A stretch of 6,397 bases of DNA from assembly GCA_937926195.1 (NCBI GenBank), contig CALEXZ010000053.1:1-6397 (forward strand). The letters run 5' to 3'. Of this stretch, positions 1-5,035 are shown piece after piece. Below the pieces are notes generated by a model that worked only from the letters and a program-made list of their open reading frames with translations, was not told the DNA's origin and made no database searches. This DNA comes from an uncultured Actinomyces sp. (GTDB taxonomy: Bacteria > Actinomycetota > Actinomycetes > Actinomycetales > Actinomycetaceae). Numbering within the stretch: the first letter of the stretch is position 1; each line of letters opens with the position of its first letter. The position numbers were made by a program, and so were the translations under genes.

Positions 1-1082
1 CGCCAGCCCACGGCGGCGCGCGCCCGAGCCGGTGCCAGCGCGGCCGTGGCGGCCGCGACCCCGTGGCCGGCGAGGACCGCCAGCGCGGGGGCCACGAAGA
101 CCGTGAAGGACACGAGCACGCTCACCGGGTTGCCCGGCAGCATGATGACGGGCACTCCCCGGCCGTCCTCGGTGCGCAGCGTGCCACGGCCCTGCGGCTT
201 GCCCGGCTGCATCGCCACCTTCGTGAAGGACAGGCTGGCGTCGCGGCCGTGCTCGGCGGAGGCGGCGAGCATCGTCAGCGGGTCGAAGGCCCCGGCGGAC
301 ACGCCCCCCGAGGTCAGCACGAGGTCGGCGCCCACCGCTGCCTCACGCAGCACCCGCGCGAGCTCTGCCGCGCTGTCCCCGGCGCGCAGCACCCTCACGC
401 TCTGGGCGCCGTGCTCGGTGAGCAGGCCGGCGAGCAGCAGGCCGTTGGAGTCGGGGACGGCTCCGGGCACGAGCGCCGTGCCCGGGTCCACGAGCTCCGC
501 ACCGGTGGACACGACGGCGACCCGCGGGCGCGGGTGGGCGAGCACCGCGGCGCGGCCCACGGAGGCGAGGGTGGACAGGGCCGCGGCCGACAGCACCGTG
601 CCCGCCTGCATGACCGGGGAGCCGACGCTCACGTTCTCACCCGCGTAGCGCACGTTGAGCCCCGCGCGCGCCTCGGCGCGGATCTCCACGGCCTGGGGCA
701 GCGGCGCCTGGCCCGGCCGCTGGTCCGTGTCCTCGACCTTGACGACGGCGTCGGCCCCCTCGGGCAGGACGGCACCGGTCATGATGCGCACCGCGGTGCC
801 GGGTGCCAGCGCTCCGGGGGCCGCGCCCGCGGGGGCGTCACCCGACACGGGCAGGACGACCGGGGCCTCACCGGCGCCCGCGGTCTCGGCGGCGCGCACC
901 GCGTAGCCGTCCATCGCCGAGTTCGTCCACGGCGGCACAGCCAGGGCGGCGGAGAGGTCCTGGGCGAGGACGAGGCCGTGGGCCTGCGCCAGCGGGACCG
1001 TGGTCGCCTCCAGCGGTGTGAGCGCGCCCAGCAGCTCGGCGAGGTAGTCCTCGGGTGAGCGCAGGTGCTGCGGGTGAGGCAT
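1..1082 (-). CDS. moeA: Molybdopterin molybdenumtransferase MoeA, C-terminus cut by window edge
   Basis: MoeA inserts molybdate into adenylylated molybdopterin, the last step in making active Moco in the cytoplasm. From the ATG at 1080-1082, 360 codons are open to the left edge; domain IV (usually some tens of residues) is missing because the window ends. Family blocks appear in order: TNSAMDGYAVR (residues 53-63), RIMTGAVLPEGADAVV (99-114), VVSTGAEL (190-197) with DSN at 211-213, LTSGGVSAGAFDPL (256-269), VAMQPGKPQGRG (289-300) and LPGNPVSVLVSF (315-326). The GGVSxGxxD block is the conserved loop of the MoeA/MogA fold, with Asp267 in the expected acidic position. An AAAGGA Shine-Dalgarno lies 6 nt upstream and supports this start. 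The gene is divergent from moaE. I see no frameshift. MoeA is clear; choosing between moeA paralogues is not possible from this fragment. Confidence 0.96.
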   Translation of the reverse strand, partial: MPHPQHLRSPEDYLAELLGALTPLEATTVPLAQAHGLVLAQDLSAALAVPPWTNSAMDGYAVRAAETAGAGEAPVVLPVSGDAPAGAAPGALAPGTAVRIMTGAVLPEGADAVVKVEDTDQRPGQAPLPQAVEIRAEARAGLNVRYAGENVSVGSPVMQAGTVLSAAALSTLASVGRAAVLAHPRPRVAVVSTGAELVDPGTALVPGAVPDSNGLLLAGLLTEHGAQSVRVLRAGDSAAELARVLREAAVGADLVLTSGGVSAGAFDPLTMLAASAEHGRDASLSFTKVAMQPGKPQGRGTLRTEDGRGVPVIMLPGNPVSVLVSFTVFVAPALAVLAGHGVAAATAALAPARARAAVGW

Positions 1083-1088
1083 CTCTGG

Positions 1089-1094
1089 TCCTTT
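1089..1094 (-). promoter_or_regulatory. Ribosome binding site of moeA
   Basis: The minus strand reads AAAGGA here, 6 nt before the ATG at 1082. It fixes the start of moeA, whose open frame has no other nearby start with a comparable Shine-Dalgarno. Confidence 0.7.
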
Positions 1095-1095
1095 C

Positions 1096-1123
1096 GTCAC
1101 AGGGGCGTGCGTCGTGTCACAGG
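1096..1123. repeat. Pair of 8-bp direct repeats upstream of moeA
   Basis: GTCACAGG occurs exactly at 1096-1103 and again at 1116-1123, a 20-bp period close to two helical turns. The first copy touches the moeA leader and the second lies just upstream of it. This could be a tandem operator for a regulator binding one face of the helix, but two 8-bp copies in GC-rich DNA can also arise by chance. Confidence 0.3.
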
Positions 1124-1194
1124 ACGTCGCGGTCTGGGCAGGTGGTGTGCGCCCGAGCCGGTGGACGGCGTCGGGTGTGCGCGTGCCCGCCGTG

Positions 1195-1209
1195 TACGGT
1201 CGGGACCGT
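1195..1209 (+). promoter_or_regulatory. Candidate moaE promoter -10 with overlapping 14-bp inverted repeat
   Basis: TACGGT at 1195-1200 fits the loose actinobacterial -10 pattern TAnnnT, which would place the transcript start near 1207. The perfect inverted repeat ACGGTC-GG-GACCGT (1196-1209) covers the -10 and the expected start point, where a repressor site would sit. No good -35 is visible at the right distance. The regulator is unknown. Confidence 0.35.
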
Positions 1210-1240
1210 CGTCCCATGCCCGGGGCCGCCCGGCCCGCAC

Positions 1241-1246
1241 AAGGAG
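1241..1246 (+). promoter_or_regulatory. Ribosome binding site of moaE
   Basis: A perfect AAGGAG lies 4 nt before the ATG at 1251. It decides the moaE start, because the same frame is open further upstream to 1065 but the extra residues resemble nothing in MoaE. Confidence 0.9.
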
Positions 1247-1250
1247 AATC

Positions 1251-1685
1251 ATGACGCAGAGCCACGCCGTCGTCGTCCGCGCCGAGGTCACGCAGGAGGC
1301 CGTGAGCGCCTGTGACCTGGCCCGCGCCGTCGAGCACCGTGCCGCCGGCGCCGTCGTGACTTTCGATGGGATGGTGCGCGACCACGACGGTGGACGCAGC
1401 GTCACCGGTCTGACCTACCACGCTCACCCGACGGCGGGGGAGGTCGTCGCCCAGATCGCCGCGCAGATCGCCGCACGCCCGGGCCTGCGCGCCGTCGCCG
1501 TCGTCCACCGGGTGGGAGAGCTGGCCATCGGCCAGACGGCCCTGGCCGTGGCCGTGAGCGCCGACCACAGGGCGCCCGCCTTCGACGCGGTGCGCGACCT
1601 CGTTGAGGAGGTCAAGGAGCGCCTGCCGGTGTGGAAGCACCAGGCCTTCGACGACGGCAGCAAGGAGTGGTCCAACTGCGCCTGA
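1251..1685 (+). CDS. moaE: Molybdopterin synthase catalytic subunit MoaE
   Basis: MoaE is the large subunit of molybdopterin synthase. It binds cyclic pyranopterin monophosphate and, with thiocarboxylated MoaD, builds the dithiolene of molybdopterin. The 144-residue product has the family blocks: AGAVVTFDGMVRDHD (32-46), VVHRVGELAIGQ (84-95), VSADHRAPAFDAV (102-114) and EEVKERLPVWKHQAF (119-133). Lys122 and Lys129 match the two active-site lysines known from E. coli MoaE (K119, K126), and Arg43 lies in the substrate-binding VR motif. The protein ends soon after the KEWS block, so it lacks the longer tail of the E. coli protein. In the LTYHAHP segment (54-60) a His stands where many homologues have Glu. 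The gene is divergent from moeA and ends 37 nt from the end of moaD, its partner, on the opposite strand. Confidence 0.96.
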   Translation: MTQSHAVVVRAEVTQEAVSACDLARAVEHRAAGAVVTFDGMVRDHDGGRSVTGLTYHAHPTAGEVVAQIAAQIAARPGLRAVAVVHRVGELAIGQTALAVAVSADHRAPAFDAVRDLVEEVKERLPVWKHQAFDDGSKEWSNCA

Positions 1686-1693
1686 ACGGGGCC

Positions 1694-1714
1694 GTGCGCT
1701 GCCACGCCGCGCAC
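1694..1714. terminator. Candidate bidirectional terminator between moaE and moaD
   Basis: GTGCGC (1694-1699) and GCGCAC (1709-1714) form a 6-bp perfect GC-rich stem with a 9-nt loop in the 37-nt gap between the convergent stops of moaE and moaD. There is no T-run on either side, so it would be a U-less hairpin of the kind often proposed for actinobacteria. It is short, and only its position makes it plausible. Confidence 0.35.
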
Positions 1715-1722
1715 CCGGGGGC

Positions 1723-1992
1723 TCAGCCGCCCGCGAAGGGAGGCAGGACGTCGACCCGGTCGCCGTCCTCCAGGGGGGTGAGGGAGTCCGCCGACGTCGA
1801 CAGCGAGTTGACGAGGAAGGTGCACACGCCCACGACCTTTGCCATCGCCAGGTCGCGCCCGGCGAGCTGTTCGCGCAGCCGGGCGAGCGTCGTGCCCGCC
1901 TCGACCTCAAGGCGTTCCTGCGGGCGCCCGGCGGCCTCAGCCGCCGCGGCGAAGTAGCGCACCTCGATGGAGGTCGTCGGGGACGGGGTCAT
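1723..1992 (-). CDS. moaD: Molybdopterin synthase sulfur carrier subunit MoaD
   Basis: MoaD is the small ubiquitin-like subunit of molybdopterin synthase. Its C-terminal glycine is adenylated by a MoeB-type enzyme, converted to a thiocarboxylate, and donates sulfur at the MoaE active site. The 89-residue product has the usual size. It opens with a beta-strand IEVRYFAAAAEAAG (9-22), carries the FLVN strand (59-62) and the DGDRVDVLPPFAGG end (76-89), with the required terminal Gly-Gly. The frame is open upstream to 2034, but the ATG at 1990-1992 has a GAGGAG ribosome site 5 nt away and gives the normal family length. It lies 56 nt downstream of moaA on the same strand and is probably cotranscribed with it. 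A TACCGT on the minus strand (2019-2024) could be a weak internal -10. Confidence 0.95.
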   Translation of the reverse strand: MTPSPTTSIEVRYFAAAAEAAGRPQERLEVEAGTTLARLREQLAGRDLAMAKVVGVCTFLVNSLSTSADSLTPLEDGDRVDVLPPFAGG

Positions 1993-1997
1993 GGGGG

Positions 1998-2003
1998 CTC
2001 CTC
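1998..2003 (-). promoter_or_regulatory. Ribosome binding site of moaD
   Basis: The minus strand reads GAGGAG 5 nt before the ATG at 1992. It selects this start over the upstream in-frame start at 2034, which would add 14 residues unlike the family. Confidence 0.85.
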
Positions 2004-2048
2004 TGCTTCGGCGGGCCCACGGTAGCAACGCCACGGGGCGGTGGGGGA

Positions 2049-3206
2049 TCAGCCTCCGATGGCGGACATCGTGCGCGACGGGCGCTCGAAGCCGTCGGGG
2101 GCGTGCCAGGGCTCGTCCGTCCCGTGCGCCAGGGGCTTGCCCCAGGTCGCCTGGGCCCAGATCCGCATGATCTCCTCGTCCGAGGCCCCCTGGCGCATCG
2201 GGGCGCGCAGGTCCGTCTCCCGGGAGGAGAACAGGCAGGTCATGAGCCTGCCGTCCGCGGTCACACGCGTGCGGTCGCAGTCAGAGCAGAAGGGGGCGGT
2301 GACCGAGGAGATGATCCCCACACTGCCGCCCGGGTAGGCCCCGTAGGCGCCCTCGCCGGCGGCCACCCGCCACAGGGTGGCCGGGCGCCGGTCGGGACGG
2401 CCGATCTCGGCGAGCTCGAATCCCGCCCGCTCCAGCACCCGCAGCACCTCGTCGCGTCCGACGACCTCCTGGGGTCGCCAGGTCTCCCGGGGGCCCAGCG
2501 GCATGTGCTCGATGAAGCGCAGCTGCCAGCCGCTGCGCAGGCACTGCGCCAGCAGCCGGGGCGCCCGCTCCTCCAGCGCCCCGGCGACGGCGACGGCATT
2601 GATCTTGACGGGGCTGAGCCCCACCTCCTGGGCGGCGGCGATCCCGCGCAGGACGTCGTCGAGGCGGTCACGGCGGGTGACGGCGGCGTACTCGACCGGG
2701 TCGAGGGAGTCGAGGGAGATGTTGACCCGGCCCAGGCCCGCCTCACGCAGGCCCGCGGCCCGCTTGTCCAGGCCCAGGCCGTTGGTGGTCAGGCCCACGT
2801 CCACCGGCGCTCCCGAGCGGGTGCGCAGCCCGGCGACGGCGGCGACCACCTCCTCCAGGTCGCGGCGAAGGAGCGGCTCGCCGCCGGTGAGCCGGACCCT
2901 CTCGACCCCCAGGTGCTCGACGGCCAGACGGGCCAGGCGGGCGAGCTCGGCGACCGTCAGCAGGTCCGGGGTCGGCAGCCACTGGAGCCCCTGAGCGGGC
3001 ATGCAGTAGGTGCAGCGCAGGTTGCAGCGGTCCGTGACGGACAGGCGCAGGTCGCGCACCGTGCGCCCGTGGCGGTCCACGAGCCGGGTGATCGGCCCGG
3101 TGGCGAGGGCCTCAGGCACGTGCTGGGCGGTCAGGGGGGCCGGGCGGGCGCCACGCAGCGCGGGCGTGGGCAGGTCCACGACCGTGCGGTGGCTCAGGGG
3201 AGGCAT
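2049..3206 (-). CDS. moaA: GTP 3',8-cyclase MoaA (radical SAM)
   Basis: MoaA is the radical S-adenosylmethionine enzyme that, with MoaC, turns GTP into cyclic pyranopterin monophosphate, the first step of Moco synthesis. In the 385-residue product the radical SAM cluster motif CNLRCTYC supplies Cys61, Cys65 and Cys68. GGEP (108-111) is the SAM-binding motif. The second 4Fe-4S cluster, which binds GTP, uses Cys307, Cys310 and Cys324 (CSDC, 13 residues, then C). The protein ends in SAIGG, the C-terminal Gly-Gly needed by the family. About 40 residues precede the conserved RLVDRHGR segment; E. coli MoaA is 329 residues, so this one is longer, chiefly at the N-terminus. No Shine-Dalgarno precedes the ATG at 3204-3206, and a TATCCT hexamer ends 6 nt before it, suggesting a leaderless message. 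A later start cannot be excluded. Confidence 0.97.
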   Translation of the reverse strand: MPPLSHRTVVDLPTPALRGARPAPLTAQHVPEALATGPITRLVDRHGRTVRDLRLSVTDRCNLRCTYCMPAQGLQWLPTPDLLTVAELARLARLAVEHLGVERVRLTGGEPLLRRDLEEVVAAVAGLRTRSGAPVDVGLTTNGLGLDKRAAGLREAGLGRVNISLDSLDPVEYAAVTRRDRLDDVLRGIAAAQEVGLSPVKINAVAVAGALEERAPRLLAQCLRSGWQLRFIEHMPLGPRETWRPQEVVGRDEVLRVLERAGFELAEIGRPDRRPATLWRVAAGEGAYGAYPGGSVGIISSVTAPFCSDCDRTRVTADGRLMTCLFSSRETDLRAPMRQGASDEEIMRIWAQATWGKPLAHGTDEPWHAPDGFERPSRTMSAIGG

Positions 3207-3212
3207 GCGCTG

Positions 3213-3218
3213 AGGATA
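3213..3218 (-). promoter_or_regulatory. Candidate moaA -10 element for a leaderless transcript
   Basis: The minus strand reads TATCCT, which fits TAnnnT, ending 6 nt before the moaA ATG. A start point at the A of the ATG would give a leaderless message, consistent with the absence of a Shine-Dalgarno. No convincing -35 is visible. Confidence 0.35.
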
Positions 3219-3251
3219 ACCAGGCGCCCGCCGTGGCAGCCGTCGGCGTGA

Positions 3252-3299
3252 CGCGGGCGACGGTGTGACAGTGGCACCCCCGGTGCGCCGTCGCCCGCG
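3252..3299 (-). terminator. Strong nested hairpin after the DUF2249 gene
   Basis: CGCGGGCGACGG (3252-3263) and CCGTCGCCCGCG (3288-3299) are perfect 12-bp arms. Inside them GCACC (3274-3278) and GGTGC (3282-3286) form a second 5-bp stem with a CCC loop. The structure begins 7 nt past the stop codon of the minus-strand DUF2249 gene and precedes moaA, so its likely role is to end that transcript. There is no U-tract. Confidence 0.55.
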
Positions 3300-3305
3300 C
3301 AGCAG

Positions 3306-3668
3306 TCAGGCGGTGCGCAGGATGTGGACACGGGCGAAGCCCTCACCGACCTCGAGCACGCTGTACTCGAAGGTCAGGGGCAGCTGGTCGAGCTGGGCGA
3401 GCAGAGGCGTGGGCACGTGCGGGGCCAGCAGGTCGAAGCCCTCGCCGACGGCCATGCTGGAGGCGGCACCGATGATCGCCGGGTGGCGCAGGCGGTGGGG
3501 GATGGGTCGGGCGTCGAGCGTGGGGACCTCTTCGTGCCCGCCGCAGCCGCAGGTGCCCGCCGCGTGGGGGCGGGCCTCCTGGACGGGGATGAGCCTGGGA
3601 CCGGCGGCCCCGGCGGGCTCGGCGGCCCCGGTGGACGCGGCGGTGACGGACTCGGTGGGCTCGCTCAC
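3306..3668 (-). CDS. DUF2249 domain protein with Cys/His motif
   Basis: This is a small cytoplasmic protein of the DUF2249 family, whose biochemical role is not established; members are often found beside nitrite or nitric oxide metabolism genes. The 120-residue product has a low-complexity Ala/Thr-rich head (1-38). It then has CGCGGHEE (40-47) and the DUF2249 core LDARPIPHRLRHPAIIGA (51-68), with LAPHVPTPLLAQL (81-93) and a C-terminal strand pair ending HILRTA. Cys40, Cys42, His45, His58, His62 and His84 could bind a metal; that is inference from residue type and spacing. The GTG start at 3666-3668 has a perfect AAGGAG 5 nt upstream. The gene is divergent from the NnrS-like membrane gene and shares a control region with it, which suggests a role in the same nitrogen-oxide response. 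Confidence 0.88.
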   Translation of the reverse strand: MSEPTESVTAASTGAAEPAGAAGPRLIPVQEARPHAAGTCGCGGHEEVPTLDARPIPHRLRHPAIIGAASSMAVGEGFDLLAPHVPTPLLAQLDQLPLTFEYSVLEVGEGFARVHILRTA

Positions 3669-3673
3669 GGTGG

Positions 3674-3679
3674 CTCCTT
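3674..3679 (-). promoter_or_regulatory. Ribosome binding site of the DUF2249 gene
   Basis: The minus strand reads AAGGAG 5 nt before the GTG at 3668, which supports GTG as the true start. Confidence 0.85.
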
Positions 3680-3696
3680 CTGAGAGGCTTGTCCTC

Positions 3697-3720
3697 GTCC
3701 TCCCGCTCCCCGGGTAGGAC
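3697..3720. repeat. Imperfect inverted repeat in the DUF2249 leader
   Basis: GTCCTCCCG (3697-3705) pairs with CGGG plus AGGAC (3711-3714 and 3716-3720), with one bulged T and a 5-nt loop. It lies in the expected 5' leader of the minus-strand DUF2249 message and upstream of the plus-strand promoter. It could be a leader hairpin or an operator; sequence alone does not separate these. Confidence 0.3.
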
Positions 3721-3723
3721 GGC

Positions 3724-3756
3724 TGCGCCTTGGCGCATACCTCCCTACTTTATTAC
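3724..3756. promoter_or_regulatory. Divergent promoter region with perfect 14-bp palindrome
   Basis: TGCGCC-TT-GGCGCA (3724-3737) is a perfect inverted repeat. It overlaps TTGGCG (3730-3735), a 4/6 match to a -35 box, 15 nt before TATTAC (3751-3756), a 4/6 match to a -10 box; TACTTT (3746-3751) is an alternative -10. The patch 3738-3778 is clearly less GC-rich than its surroundings. On the minus strand the same patch reads TAATAAAGT, so the DUF2249 gene may be driven from overlapping signals. A dimeric regulator bound at the palindrome would control at least the plus-strand operon. Its identity is unknown. Confidence 0.45.
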
Positions 3757-3766
3757 GGTGTCAGTT

Positions 3767-5035
3767 GTGAGAAACAAGGTGGCTCCGCGTCTCGCCGTGC
3801 TGGCCCTCGGTGCCGCCTGCATGCTGAGCGGGCTCGACGCCGCCCTCCTGCGTCTGGGCGCCTGGGCCCCCGTCGGCGGAGAGGGCGCCAGCCTCAGCGC
3901 GCGCCTGTCCGCCCTGCACGGCCCCCTCATGCTCGTCGGCTTCCTGTCCACCCTCATCGCCCTGGAGCGTGCCGTCGCCGCCCGCCGGGCCTGGGCCTAC
4001 CTCGCCCCCGTCGGCTCCGCCACCGGCTGCCTCAGCCTCCTGCTCGGTGCCCCCGCGCCGCTGGGCCGGGGCCTCGCCCTGGCCGGGTCCCTCGTCCTGC
4101 TCGCCGTCTACCACCGCGTGCACCGCCGCGCCCCGGCCGTCGCCGTCGACGTCGAGGCCCTCGGCGCCGTGGCCCTTGTGCTGGGCAACCTCGTGTGGCT
4201 CCTGACCCCCGACGACGTCACCGCCGCCGTGCCCTTCTGGCTGCTCCTGCCGACCCTCACCATCATCGGCGAGCGGCTCGAGCTGGCCCGCGTCGCCTTC
4301 GTCGACGAGGTCGTCGAGCGCTCCGTCCAGGCCCTGGCGCTCGCGGCCCTGCTGGGTGTGTGCCTCCTGGGGGTATTGGAGGCAGCGCACATCGTGGCGG
4401 GCGCCGCCCTGCTGGGGCTCGCCGTCGTCATGTCCTGGTACGACGTCGCCCGCCGCACCGTGCGCGCCCGCGGCCCCGAGATGGCCGGGGTCCGCTTCAT
4501 GGCCGCCTCCATGCTCGCCGGCTACGCCTGGCTCGCCGTGTCGGGCGCGACCTGGACCCTCGCCTCCCTGCGCGGGGGAGGCGGCCCCGCCTACGAGACC
4601 GTGGTCCACGGCCTCGCCCTCGGCTTCGCCTTCTCCATGATCCTCGCGCACGCCCCCACGATCATCCCCGCGATCATCCACCGCCGACTTCCCTACCACC
4701 GCGCCATGTGGCTGCCCTACGCGTTGCTGCACGCGGGCCTGGCCGTGCGCGTGGCGGGCCTGGCCGCCGACGCCGTCACGCCCTGGCGGGTGGGAGGTGT
4801 GCTCGGCGTCGTCGCGGTGCTCACCTTCCTGGCCGTCGCCGCCACCCGCGTCCTCACCGGCGGGGCCCTCGCCACGGGACGGGGAGCCGGGCGGGCCACG
4901 GGCCGAGGCAAGAGCCTGGGAGGGGACCGGGGCGAGAGCCGGGGAGAGGACCAGTCCGAGGGCCGGGGCGCCGGGCACCCGGCTGAGACGGCACAGGTCG
5001 CGCCGCCGACGGCGGGAGCGGAGACGACGTCGTGA
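3767..5035 (+). CDS. NnrS-like polytopic membrane protein
   Basis: This is a 422-residue integral membrane protein with about 12 hydrophobic segments, followed by a soluble tail from about residue 362. It resembles NnrS-type, heme-copper-oxidase-like proteins found near nitrite and nitric oxide reductases; NnrS itself is linked to nitric oxide tolerance, with an unclear reaction. Visible signatures are HGPLMLVGFLSTLIALERAV (51-70), LPTLTIIGERLELARV (161-176) and HGLALGFAFSMILAHAP (281-297) with PAII at 301-304. His51, His281, His295 and His322 lie in or beside helices and could ligate heme or metal. The tail (365-404) is rich in Gly, Arg and acidic residues. No Shine-Dalgarno precedes the start; GTG at 3758, 3767 or 3779 are possible, and 3767 is chosen because a transcript from TATTAC would begin just before it. 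A TTG at 3689 would read through the promoter. The stop overlaps the next start (GTGA). Confidence 0.82.
   Translation: MRNKVAPRLAVLALGAACMLSGLDAALLRLGAWAPVGGEGASLSARLSALHGPLMLVGFLSTLIALERAVAARRAWAYLAPVGSATGCLSLLLGAPAPLGRGLALAGSLVLLAVYHRVHRRAPAVAVDVEALGAVALVLGNLVWLLTPDDVTAAVPFWLLLPTLTIIGERLELARVAFVDEVVERSVQALALAALLGVCLLGVLEAAHIVAGAALLGLAVVMSWYDVARRTVRARGPEMAGVRFMAASMLAGYAWLAVSGATWTLASLRGGGGPAYETVVHGLALGFAFSMILAHAPTIIPAIIHRRLPYHRAMWLPYALLHAGLAVRVAGLAADAVTPWRVGGVLGVVAVLTFLAVAATRVLTGGALATGRGAGRATGRGKSLGGDRGESRGEDQSEGRGAGHPAETAQVAPPTAGAETTS
5020..5024 (+). promoter_or_regulatory. Ribosome binding site of the 5032 gene, inside the upstream gene
   Basis: GGAGA lies 7 nt before the GTG at 5032, within the last codons of the upstream gene. 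Together with the GTGA stop/start overlap it indicates translational coupling and fixes the start. Confidence 0.65.

Noticed and set aside
63..1058. Plus-strand open frame of 331 codons opposite moeA
   Set aside because: The minus strand encodes an intact MoeA with all family motifs. The plus-strand translation is low-complexity Gly/Arg/His.
1839..3251. Plus-strand open frame of 470 codons across moaD and moaA
   Set aside because: It is antisense to two clear genes. Its translation is Gly/Arg/Pro/Ala-rich with no recognizable domain, as expected of an opposite frame in GC-rich DNA.
3689..3766. TTG at 3689 as the start of the NnrS-like gene
   Set aside because: It would place the promoter and the palindrome inside the coding region, has no properly spaced ribosome site, and the added residues are polar and unlike the family.
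3765..3777. FNR/CRP-like inverted repeat TTGTG-AGA-AACAA
   Set aside because: It has one mismatch in 5-bp arms, fits neither the TTGAT-N4-ATCAA nor the TGTGA-N6-TCACA consensus, and overlaps the likely start codon.
4865..4975. Repeat-rich stretch as a possible CRISPR or mobile element end
   Set aside because: The units are short, degenerate and in frame within a coding tail. There are no spacers of constant length, terminal repeats or transposase.
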